DNA from: Streptomyces nymphaeiformis
Lineage (GTDB): Bacteria > Actinomycetota > Actinomycetes > Streptomycetales > Streptomycetaceae
Assembly: GCF_014203895.1 (NCBI RefSeq)
Contig: NZ_JACHJY010000005.1
Location: 310,001-374,000 of the forward strand
Reading direction: 5' to 3'
DNA: 64,000 nucleotides
The notes under the pieces were generated by a model. That model was not told the origin of the DNA and searched no databases. It saw only the letters and a program-made list of their open reading frames with translations. Positions 47,788 to 55,454 of the stretch are shown one piece after another. Every line of letters starts with the position of its first letter. Positions within the stretch are counted from its first letter, which is position 1. A program made the translations under genes and the position numbers.

Positions 47788-48768
47788 ATGCGCATTCTCG
47801 TCACCGGCGGAGCCGGTTTCATCGGGTCTGAGTTCGTCCGTCAATTACTGCGTGGTTCGCTCGCCGTCACCGCCGACCACGTCACCGTAATCGACAAGCT
47901 GACGTATTCCGGAGTGCTCGCCAACCTGGATCCCGTGGCCGGCCTTCCCGGATATTCCTTCGTACGGGCGGACATCTGCGACCCGGTCGCGGTGGACGAG
48001 GTCATGGCGGGTCAGGACGCCGTCGTGCACTTCGCCGCCGAGTCCCATGTGGACCGCTCGATATCGGACGCCGGCCCCTTCGTGACCACCAACGTGCTCG
48101 GTACCCAGCTCCTGCTCGACGCCGCCCGGCGCCATGGCGTGGGCCGCTTCCTGCACGTCTCGACCGACGAGGTGTACGGGTCGATCAGCGAGGGGGCGTG
48201 GCGGGTCGGGCAGCCGCTCGCGCCGAACTCCCCCTACGCCGCGTCGAAGGCCGCCTCGGACCTGATGGCCCTCGCCCAGCACCGTACGCACGGCATGGAC
48301 GTCGTCCTCACCCGCTGCTCCAACAACTACGGCCCCTACCAATTCCCGGAAAAGGTGATTCCGCTCTTCATCACGCGACTCCTCGCCGGAAATCCCGTAC
48401 CGCTTTACGGGGACGGTTCGAATGTCCGTGACTGGCTGCACGTGAGCGACCACTGCCGGGGAATCGCACTGGCTCTTTCCCGGGGCAAGGCCGGCCGGGT
48501 GTACCACCTGGGCGGCGGGCAGGAAATGAGCAACCGGGAACTCGTCGGAGAACTCCTGAAGGCGACCGGCCGGAGCTGGGATCTGGTGGAGCGGGTGGCC
48601 GACCGCAAGGGCCACGACCTCCGTTACGCATTGGACATCGAGGAGAGCCGGGAGCAGCTGGGCTACGAGCCGCTGGTCTCCTTCGCCGACGGCCTCGCCG
48701 ACACGATCTCCTGGTACCGGGACAACCGCTCCTGGTGGGAGCCGCTGCTCCCGGCGGCCCGCGCCTAG
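47788..48768 (+). CDS. rmlB: dTDP-glucose 4,6-dehydratase
   Basis: A 326-residue extended SDR that turns dTDP-glucose into dTDP-4-keto-6-deoxyglucose, second step to deoxysugars. Motifs: NAD loop GGAGFIG, HFAAESHVDRS, catalytic STDEVYGS and YAASK (YxxxK), and WLHVSDHCRGI. Codon 20 is TTA (47845-47847), the codon read only by the bldA tRNA. The first 200 bases have lower GC than neighbours. Start ATG at 47788 is leaderless. It is convergent with the rest of the sugar genes, with a terminator between. Confidence 0.95.
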   Translation: MRILVTGGAGFIGSEFVRQLLRGSLAVTADHVTVIDKLTYSGVLANLDPVAGLPGYSFVRADICDPVAVDEVMAGQDAVVHFAAESHVDRSISDAGPFVTTNVLGTQLLLDAARRHGVGRFLHVSTDEVYGSISEGAWRVGQPLAPNSPYAASKAASDLMALAQHRTHGMDVVLTRCSNNYGPYQFPEKVIPLFITRLLAGNPVPLYGDGSNVRDWLHVSDHCRGIALALSRGKAGRVYHLGGGQEMSNRELVGELLKATGRSWDLVERVADRKGHDLRYALDIEESREQLGYEPLVSFADGLADTISWYRDNRSWWEPLLPAARA

Positions 48769-48798
48769 GAGGCCCGTACGGCTTCGGGACCGGACGGC

Positions 48799-48833
48799 TG
48801 AGCGCCGCCTGCCCTTCCGGCAGGCGGCGCTCA
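48799..48833. terminator. Bidirectional terminator rmlB / 2,3-dehydratase
   Basis: Perfect 15-bp arms (TGAGCGCCGCCTGCC and complement) with a 5-nt loop, between the convergent stops. Confidence 0.9.
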
Positions 48834-48839
48834 CGCGTC

Positions 48840-50267
48840 TCAGAGGCGCACGGCCCCCGCGTTGACGCAGGCGAGCAGGGTGCGCGCCTGGACGTTCAGG
48901 TAGCGGCCGTGCATCGACAGGGTGTTCAGCTGCTCGGGGGTCGCCCACTGGTAGCCCGGTCCCGGGTCGAGCGGTGCCGTCTCCTCGTCGACCTCGATGA
49001 ACAGGTACCGGATCTCCGCGTTCAGGAACCGGCCCCCCTCCTCCGAGTGGACGGCCTCGTACCGGACCCGGCCCTCCGCCACGGCGTCGAGGACCGTGTC
49101 GAGGAACCGCGGCCGCAGCTCCGGGGCGAGGGGCTCCCAGTTGCCGGGGGTGGCCTGGACGGTGGGGGCCAGCTCGGCCGTGTCGAGGAAGCCGGCCTCG
49201 ACCTTGGCGTTGACGAGCAGGTGGGGCACGCCGCCGATCCTTCGGTACAGGAACGCGGCGATCCCGGTGCCCGTCGGCTCGATCAGCGGCTGCGACCAGC
49301 CCGAGACCTCGCGGCTGCCCGCCTCGACCGTGACGCCGGTGACCCGGAAGTACCGGCCGTCGGGGCGGGCGAGCCCCTGCTCGTCGTGCTCCCAGCCGCC
49401 GACCTCGGCGAGCGGGACGGTGTGGACGTCCACGTCGTGGCGGGCCCGCTCCGCGGTGAACCAGGAGAGCAGTTCCGTGTCGGAGTGGAGCGCGGACGTG
49501 CCGGGCACCGCGACGGGGAAGCAGGAGATGATCGTACGGGCGTCCATGTTGACGATGTTGTCGTCGCGCAGCAGCTCGCCGATCTGCCCCAGGGTGAGCC
49601 AGCAGAAGTCCGGGTCGACCTCCACCTCGTCCTCGGTCTCCACCAGCATGTTCCGGTTGACCTTGTGGTAGAACCACGAGCCGTGTTCGGACTGGAGCGA
49701 GTCGCTGAGCACCCGGCTGCGGCCCCGCTCGGTGAAGTACTCCAGGTAGCGTACGGCCGAACCCTTGTGCACCTTCTGGTAGTTGCTGCGGGTGGCCTGG
49801 ACCGTCGGCGAGATCTGGAGCAGGTTGCGGTTGCCCGGTTCCATCTTGGCCTGCATGAGGAAGTGCAGGACGCCGTCGAACTCCTTGGTGAGGAGCCCCA
49901 GGATGCCGACCTCCGGCTGGTGGATGATCGGCTGCCGCCACTCGGTGATCGGGCCCTCCGACTTCTTCACCGACAGGCCGACGACGGAGAAGAACCGGCC
50001 GCTGCGGTGGCGGAGGTCGCCGGTGCCCTCCTGGAAGGACCAGCCGTCCAGGCCGGTGAGCGGGACCCGCTCCACCTGGAAGTGGTGGGCGCGGGCCCGG
50101 TCGGCGAGCCAGTCGCCGACCTCGTCGGTACGGAGCCGGCAGCCGCTGTCCCTGACCGTGGCCGAGTGGGCGAGGCGGGCGGCGAGCGACGGGTCCGTGC
50201 GGGGGCTGAGGAGGAGGGACGCGGCCGCTCCCCCGCCGGCGGTCGCCGTGCCCGTGCCCCCGCTCAT
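48840..50267 (-). CDS. dTDP-hexose 2,3-dehydratase
   Basis: A 475-residue NDP-hexose 2,3-dehydratase (EryBVI/TylCVI/DnmT type) that removes the C2 hydroxyl from dTDP-4-keto-6-deoxyglucose. The protein is an internal duplication: WRQPIIHQPEVGILGLLTKE and WSQPLIEPTGTGIAAFLYRR, then AKMEPGNRNLLQISPTVQATRSNY and AKVEAGFLDTAELAPTVQATPGNW in the two halves, as in the whole family. ATG at 50267 overlaps the 4-ketoreductase stop (ATGA). It is the last gene of the leftward sugar operon. Confidence 0.94.
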   Translation of the reverse strand: MSGGTGTATAGGGAAASLLLSPRTDPSLAARLAHSATVRDSGCRLRTDEVGDWLADRARAHHFQVERVPLTGLDGWSFQEGTGDLRHRSGRFFSVVGLSVKKSEGPITEWRQPIIHQPEVGILGLLTKEFDGVLHFLMQAKMEPGNRNLLQISPTVQATRSNYQKVHKGSAVRYLEYFTERGRSRVLSDSLQSEHGSWFYHKVNRNMLVETEDEVEVDPDFCWLTLGQIGELLRDDNIVNMDARTIISCFPVAVPGTSALHSDTELLSWFTAERARHDVDVHTVPLAEVGGWEHDEQGLARPDGRYFRVTGVTVEAGSREVSGWSQPLIEPTGTGIAAFLYRRIGGVPHLLVNAKVEAGFLDTAELAPTVQATPGNWEPLAPELRPRFLDTVLDAVAEGRVRYEAVHSEEGGRFLNAEIRYLFIEVDEETAPLDPGPGYQWATPEQLNTLSMHGRYLNVQARTLLACVNAGAVRL

Positions 50268-51262
50268 GACGCGGCCCGTTCCCGTTCGTCCGCCAGGTGC
50301 GCGACCGTGCTCCGCAGTGCCTCGTCGAGGGGCGTGCGGGCGGTCCAGCCGGTGGCGGTGCGGAACGCCGAGGCGTCGATCTCGATGTCGGCGAAGTCCC
50401 CGGGGTCGGCGTGCGCCGGCGGCTCCACCGACACGACCGGGACCGGGGGCTTGCCGGTGCGCTCCGCCACCAGGTCGGCGACGGTGCGGAACACGTCGCC
50501 GAGCGGTTGGGCGCGGTCGGCACCGACCAACCAGTGGCGGCCCGCGAGGGGTTCGGTGTCGAGGGCCGCGTCGGCGAAGGCGCGGGCGGTGTCCGCCACG
50601 TACAGGAGATTGCGGCGGACCGTGCCGTCGTGCCACATGGTGATCGGCTCGCCGGCCAGGGCGCGTCGGGTCATCGCGGAGACGACGCCGCGGTCGTGGG
50701 CGGTGGAGCCGGGCCCCGAGCCGAAGACCGTGGGCAGCCGCAGCGAGGTGCCGAGCAGGAGGCCCCGCTCGTGCGCGGCGAGGAGGGTGCGCTCGGCGGC
50801 CTGCTTCTGCCGGTCGTACTCGCCGTGCGGCCTGTCCTCCTCGGTGCCGTCGAGGATCCGCCCGCCGGTCGGGCCTGCCTGGCCGACCGTGCCGGCGAGG
50901 ACGACCCTCGGCAGCGGGCCGCCCGGGGCGCGGGCGGCGAGGGCGTCGACGATGTCGCGGACGAGACCGACGTTGACCCGCTCGGCCTCGGTGTCGCCCT
51001 CCTCGACGCGCCACGTGGAGGTGGCCGCGCTGTACAGGACGGTGTGGAGGACGACGTCGGCGCCGTCGAGGGCGGCGGCCGTCTCGCCGGGCCGGGTGAG
51101 GTCCGCGGTGCGGACCTCGATCTCGGCCCGGGCCCCGGCCGGGACGGGGACGGGCCGCCGTGCGACGGCCCGGATCCGCACGTCCCGGCCGGCCAGCTCC
51201 CGCAGCACGGCCGAACCGATGAAGCCGGTGGCGCCCAGCACCGTGATCAGGGGGCGGGTCAT
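50264..51262 (-). CDS. dTDP-4-keto-6-deoxyhexose 4-ketoreductase
   Basis: A 332-residue SDR: NAD(P) loop GATGFIG, VLAGTVGQAG, YDRQK (YxxxK) and RRNLLYVADTARAFADA. It resembles the 4-ketoreductases of deoxysugar pathways (EryBIV/TylCIV/DnmV type), which set the C4 hydroxyl; the stereochemical outcome cannot be read. ATG at 51262 overlaps the epimerase stop (ATGA) and its own stop overlaps the 2,3-dehydratase start. Confidence 0.87.
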   Translation of the reverse strand: MTRPLITVLGATGFIGSAVLRELAGRDVRIRAVARRPVPVPAGARAEIEVRTADLTRPGETAAALDGADVVLHTVLYSAATSTWRVEEGDTEAERVNVGLVRDIVDALAARAPGGPLPRVVLAGTVGQAGPTGGRILDGTEEDRPHGEYDRQKQAAERTLLAAHERGLLLGTSLRLPTVFGSGPGSTAHDRGVVSAMTRRALAGEPITMWHDGTVRRNLLYVADTARAFADAALDTEPLAGRHWLVGADRAQPLGDVFRTVADLVAERTGKPPVPVVSVEPPAHADPGDFADIEIDASAFRTATGWTARTPLDEALRSTVAHLADERERAAS

Positions 51263-51858
51263 CCCCACAGCCCGTCCTCGATCTTCTTGCAGTCCTCGTA
51301 GGTCGGGAGCATGCCGAGCTCCCGGGCCTCGGCGAGGGTGGGGGCGATGCTGTCCCGCTCGGACTGGGGGTAGTCGCCCTGCGGGAACGGCAGGCCGAGC
51401 TCGGGGTCGAACGGGGTGATCGCGTACTCGTTCTCGGGTACGTAGCCGCCGGCCATGACGTAGACGATCATCGAGTCGTCCTTGAGCGACAGGAAGGCGT
51501 GGCCCACGCCGTCCGGCACGTACAGGGCGCGGCACACGTCGCCGCTCAGCTCGTTGCTCACCCAGCGGCCGAAGGTCGGGGAGCCGATGCGCAGGTCCAC
51601 CAGGACGTCCTGCACCGCGCCGTAGGGGCAGTAGACGTACTTGGCCCGGCCGGGCGGGGTCTTGGTGAAGTGCACGCCGCGGAGGACGCCGCGCGCGGAG
51701 ATGTTGTGGCTGATGTCGCGGACGGGGAAGATCGTGTGCCCGACGTTCTCGGAGAACGGGGTGTCCTGGTACGGGGAGGAGAACAGGCCCCGGTGGTCCT
51801 TGTAGACGGGCGGCGTGAAGGCGAAGACGCCCTCGATGTCCAGGCTCTGCACCTGCAT
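51259..51858 (-). CDS. rmlC: dTDP-4-keto-6-deoxyhexose 3,5-epimerase
   Basis: A 199-residue cupin of the RmlC family. Catalytic H63 (in LRGVHFTKTPPG), K73 (GRAKYVY) and Y133 (MIVYVMA) are present. In this pathway it likely inverts C5 (and perhaps C3), giving an L-sugar (DnmU/TylCVII type). ATG at 51858 has AAAGGA about 9 nt upstream and follows the aminotransferase by 26 bp. Confidence 0.93.
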   Translation of the reverse strand: MQVQSLDIEGVFAFTPPVYKDHRGLFSSPYQDTPFSENVGHTIFPVRDISHNISARGVLRGVHFTKTPPGRAKYVYCPYGAVQDVLVDLRIGSPTFGRWVSNELSGDVCRALYVPDGVGHAFLSLKDDSMIVYVMAGGYVPENEYAITPFDPELGLPFPQGDYPQSERDSIAPTLAEARELGMLPTYEDCKKIEDGLWG

Positions 51859-51884
51859 GGTGGTCGTTCCTTTCGGTGGGGCGG

Positions 51885-53006
51885 TCAGAGGGAGGCCAGG
51901 ACGTCGCGCAGGGCGGCGATGGTCTTGTCCTGCACGGACTCGGGCAGCGACGGGTACATCGGGAGGGAGAAGATCTCCTTCGCGAGCCTCTCGGTGACGG
52001 GCAGCGACTGCTCGCCCCAGCCGAGGTGCGCGAAGCCCGACATGGTGTGGACCGGCCACGGGTAGCTGATGTTGAGGTTGATGTCGTACGCCTTGAGCGC
52101 CTCGATGATCCGGTCCCGCTCGGGGTGGCGGACGACGTAGACGTAGTAGACGTGCGTGTTGCCGGCGTTGGTGGCGGGCAGCTGCAGGCGCCCGGGGCCG
52201 GTCAGGTCGCCGAGGCCCTCCTCGTAGCGGCGGGCGATCGCGTTGCGGCCCTCGATGTACTCGTCCAGGCGGGCCAGCTTGGTGCGCAGGATCTCGGCCT
52301 GCACCTCGTCCAGACGGGAGTTGTGTCCCGGCGTGCGGACGACGTAGTAGACCTTCTCCATGCCGTAGTAGCGCAGGGCGCGCAGGGCCCGGTCGGTCTC
52401 GTCGTCGGCGGTGACGACGGCGCCGCCGTCGCCGTACGCGCCGAGCACCTTGGTCGGGTAGAAGGAGAACGCGGCCGCGTCGCCCATCGTGCCGGCGATC
52501 CGGCCGTGGTGGCGGGCGCCGTGGGCCTGCGCGCAGTCCTCGAGGATCTTCAGGCCGTGCTTCTCGGCGATCCGCTTCAGCGGGGCCATGTCGACGCACT
52601 GCCCGTACAGGTGGACCGGCAGGATCACCTTGGTGCGGGGCGTGATGGCGGCCTCGACCTGGTCGGTGTCCATGAGGAAGTCCTCTTCGCGGACGTCCAC
52701 GAAGACGGGGGTGGCGCCGGCGCCCACGATGGCGATGACGGTCGGCGCCGCCGTGTTGGACACGGTGATGACCTCGTCGCCGGGGCCGACGCCGAGGGCC
52801 TCCAGGGCGAGCTTGAGGGCGTTGGTGCCGTTGTCGACACCGGTGCAGTGGGCGAGGCCGTGGTAGTCGGCGAACTCGCGCTCGAAGCCCTGGACGCTCT
52901 CGCCGAGCACCAGACGACCGGAGGAGAAGACCTTCTCGACGGCGGCGAGGATGTCGTCCTTCTCGTTCTCGTACTCCGGCAGGTAGTCCCAGACATGGGT
53001 GGTCAC
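51885..53006 (-). CDS. dTDP-3-keto sugar aminotransferase (DegT/DnrJ/EryC1 family)
   Basis: A 373-residue PLP enzyme. The internal aldimine lysine is K186 in FYPTKVLGAYGDGG; other marks are GVDNGTNALKLALEA, SNTAAPTVIAI, EDCAQAHGAR and the substrate part YPWPVHTMSGFAHLG. The start THVWDYLPEYENEK is like DnrJ/TylB-type 3-aminotransferases rather than the 4-amino DesI type. GTG at 53006 has GAGGAG 5-6 nt upstream; the frame is open 23 codons further. It would put an amino group at C3 of the 2-deoxy-3-keto sugar. Confidence 0.92.
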   Translation of the reverse strand: MTTHVWDYLPEYENEKDDILAAVEKVFSSGRLVLGESVQGFEREFADYHGLAHCTGVDNGTNALKLALEALGVGPGDEVITVSNTAAPTVIAIVGAGATPVFVDVREEDFLMDTDQVEAAITPRTKVILPVHLYGQCVDMAPLKRIAEKHGLKILEDCAQAHGARHHGRIAGTMGDAAAFSFYPTKVLGAYGDGGAVVTADDETDRALRALRYYGMEKVYYVVRTPGHNSRLDEVQAEILRTKLARLDEYIEGRNAIARRYEEGLGDLTGPGRLQLPATNAGNTHVYYVYVVRHPERDRIIEALKAYDINLNISYPWPVHTMSGFAHLGWGEQSLPVTERLAKEIFSLPMYPSLPESVQDKTIAALRDVLASL

Positions 53007-53093
53007 GGTCGCTCCTCGTGATACGTCGATCGAATGCACGGCCGGGTAACCGTCGGCCGGAACGGAAATGCGCAAAGAAAAGGGGGAAGAAGG

Positions 53094-54017
53094 TCAGCGG
53101 AGTGCCGCGGCGGCGGTTCGTACGCGCCGTCCGGTCTCCTCGAACGGGCCGTTCGGCCGGGTGAGGAGATCCATCAGATAGGCGCCGTACCCGCTCTTGA
53201 GCAAATCCTCCGCGAGGACTCGCAATTGGGTTTCGTCGATGAGGCCCATGCGCCAGGCGACCTCTTCCACGCACCCTATCTTGAGACCCTGGCGCTGTTC
53301 CACCACCCTTACGTATTCGGATGCCTGGACCAGCGATTCGAAGGTTCCGGTGTCGAGCCAGGCCGCGCCGCGGTCGAGCACGGTCACCTGGAGGTCGCCG
53401 CGCCGCAGATAGGTCTCGTTGACGTCGGTGATCTCCAGCTCGCCGCGCGCGCTGGGGCGCAGGCCGCGGGCGATGTCCACGACGTCCGGGGCGTAGAAGT
53501 ACAACCCCGGTACGGCGTAACGGGACTTGGGGCGCAGCGGCTTCTCCTCCAGGGAGATCGCCTTGCCGTACTCGTCGAACTCGACGACCCCGAGCTGGGA
53601 GGGGTCGGCGACCGGGTAGGCGAAGATGCGGGCGCCGGTGAGCCCCTTGTTCTCGGACAGCCTCGTGCCGAGCCCGTTGCCGTGGAAGATGTTGTCGCCG
53701 AGGATCAGCGCCACCGGCTGGTCGCCGATGAAGTCGGCCCCCAGCACCAATGCCTCGGCTATTCCGCCGGGGCGGTCCTGCACCGCGTAGTCGAGTTCCA
53801 TTCCCCACTGGCTCCCGTCGCCGAGGAGCCGCTGGAACTGCTCCTGGTCGCGGTGGCTGGTGACGATGAGGACCTCGGTGATTCCCGCCATCATCAAGGT
53901 GGACAACGGGTAGTACACCATGGGTTTGTCGTAGATGGGAATGAGTTGTTTCGACACCGTCAAGGTGAGTGGCCAGAGCCGTGATCCGGTTCCGCCCGCC
54001 AGAAGAATTCCACGCAT
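53094..54017 (-). CDS. rmlA: Glucose-1-phosphate thymidylyltransferase
   Basis: A 307-residue nucleotidyltransferase that makes dTDP-glucose from glucose 1-phosphate and dTTP. Signature LAGGTGSRLWPLT, then SKQLIPIYDKPMVYYPLSTLM, GDNIFHGNGL and FDEYGKAISLEEKP. The C-terminal part (WLDTGTFESLVQAS; AWRMGLIDETQL; GYGAYLMDLL) is complete. ATG at 54017 has only a weak GGGG ribosome site. It sits between the glycosyltransferase and aminotransferase genes. A direct repeat of GGAACATC lies just upstream. Confidence 0.95.
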   Translation of the reverse strand: MRGILLAGGTGSRLWPLTLTVSKQLIPIYDKPMVYYPLSTLMMAGITEVLIVTSHRDQEQFQRLLGDGSQWGMELDYAVQDRPGGIAEALVLGADFIGDQPVALILGDNIFHGNGLGTRLSENKGLTGARIFAYPVADPSQLGVVEFDEYGKAISLEEKPLRPKSRYAVPGLYFYAPDVVDIARGLRPSARGELEITDVNETYLRRGDLQVTVLDRGAAWLDTGTFESLVQASEYVRVVEQRQGLKIGCVEEVAWRMGLIDETQLRVLAEDLLKSGYGAYLMDLLTRPNGPFEETGRRVRTAAAALR

Positions 54018-54037
54018 GACACCAAGCCCCCGTTTCC

Positions 54038-54058
54038 GATGTTCCCGGCCGATGTTCC
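54038..54058. promoter_or_regulatory. Direct repeats before rmlA
   Basis: GATGTTCC occurs at 54038-54045 and 54051-54058 (13-bp period); on the coding strand this is GGAACATC twice. They may be activator boxes for the rmlA-to-2,3-dehydratase operon. Confidence 0.3.
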
Positions 54059-54116
54059 GGTCATTTCCTGATGCAAGGGCGGGGGGCCGCGGCCGGCGGC
54101 CCCTCGTCCCGGGGGG

Positions 54117-55394
54117 TCACCACGCCGATTCCTGGTGCTCCCCCGCGAGTTTCTCCAGCGTCGCCACCACGTCCCCCGGGGCGGGATCGGCGAGCATGTC
54201 CCGCCGCAGGCGCTCGGCGCCGTCGGCGAAGGACGGCTCGTCCAGGAGCCTCCGCAGCCCGGTCCGCAGCCCCTCCGAGGTGAGCGCGTCGGGCTGGATG
54301 ACGAGGCCGGCGCCGAGCTCGGCGGTGCGCCGCGCCCGGTAGAAGTCGTCCCACACGGACGGGAAGACGAGCTGCGGCACCCCGCACGCCGCGGCGGTCG
54401 ACCAGGTCCCCGCCCCGCCGTGGTGGGCGACGGCCGAACAGGTCGGCAGCAGCGCGTGCAGGGGCACGAAGTCGACGGCCCTGACGTTGTCCGGCAGTTC
54501 CGGGACGAGTTCGCGCTGGGAGGCGCTGAGGGTGGCGACGATCTCCACGTCGCCGAGCTCGGCCAGCGCCTCGAAGATCCGCGGCAGCGGCACGCCCAGG
54601 AACTCGCCCCCGTCCCGGCCGGTGATGCCGAGGGTGAGGCAGATCCGGGGCCGGGCCGGCGGCTCGCGCAGCCAGTCCGGGACGACGGCCGTGCCGTTGT
54701 ACGGGATATAGCGCATCGGGACGGTGTCCCCTTCGAGCGGCAGGCGTACCGCCGAGGGCATCTGGTCGACGGTCCACTGACCGCGCAGCAGCCGCTCCTC
54801 GAAGACGAGGCCGTACCGGTCGAGGAGGCCGTCCAGCCACTCGGCGGCCGGGTCCCGCCGCCCGGCGGCGGGCCGGTGCTCCAGCTCGCGCAGGAACGCC
54901 TGCCGCTGGTCGAGGAAGAGGTCCGCGCCCCACAGCAGGCGGGCGTGCGCCGCGCCGGCCGCCTCGGCGGCGATCGCCCCCGCGGGCGTGAACGGCTCCC
55001 ACAGCACCAGGTCGGGGCGCCAGTGGCGGGCGAAGGCGACCAGGTCGTCGACCATCGAGGGGTTGTTGGCCGGGGCCAGGAACTTCTCGGTGAGCTGCTC
55101 CTGGACGGCCTTCAGGACCTCCCAGTGGTGGACGTGCGGGCCGGCGGGGTCCAGGTCGAGCATGGCGTCGAAGCCCTGCTCGGTGCCGTCATCCCCCTCG
55201 CCGGCCATCGCGTCGTGCCAGTGGTGGTCGGAGCCGACGGGTACGGCGGTGAGGCCGGCGGCGGTGATGGTGCGGGTCAGCGCCGGCTGGCTGGCGATCC
55301 GTACCTCGTGCCCGGCCGAGCGCAGGGCCCAGGCGAGCGGGACCTGGCCCAGGAAATGGGCGTCCAGGGCGAACGATGTGAAGAGGACACGCAC
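54117..55394 (-). CDS. Macrolide-type glycosyltransferase (EryCIII/DesVII group)
   Basis: A 425-residue GT-B enzyme of family GT1 that transfers the deoxysugar to the polyketide. Marks: N-terminal MRVLFTSFALDAHFLGQVPLAWAL, the insert HHWEVLKAVQEQLTEKF, WEPFTPAGAIAAEAAG, and the sugar-nucleotide site VAHHGGAGTWSTAAACGVPQLVFP. This group normally needs an inactive-P450-like helper (DesVIII, EryCII, DnrQ), and none is in the window. GTG at 55394 has AGGAGG 5-6 nt upstream. It follows the PKS gene by 60 bp in the same direction. Confidence 0.92.
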   Translation of the reverse strand: MRVLFTSFALDAHFLGQVPLAWALRSAGHEVRIASQPALTRTITAAGLTAVPVGSDHHWHDAMAGEGDDGTEQGFDAMLDLDPAGPHVHHWEVLKAVQEQLTEKFLAPANNPSMVDDLVAFARHWRPDLVLWEPFTPAGAIAAEAAGAAHARLLWGADLFLDQRQAFLRELEHRPAAGRRDPAAEWLDGLLDRYGLVFEERLLRGQWTVDQMPSAVRLPLEGDTVPMRYIPYNGTAVVPDWLREPPARPRICLTLGITGRDGGEFLGVPLPRIFEALAELGDVEIVATLSASQRELVPELPDNVRAVDFVPLHALLPTCSAVAHHGGAGTWSTAAACGVPQLVFPSVWDDFYRARRTAELGAGLVIQPDALTSEGLRTGLRRLLDEPSFADGAERLRRDMLADPAPGDVVATLEKLAGEHQESAW

Positions 55395-55454
55395 GTCGGT
55401 CCTCCTCCTCTCTGTGCTGCGGTCGTACGGCGGTGTGCTGGGCGTGTCGGCCGG

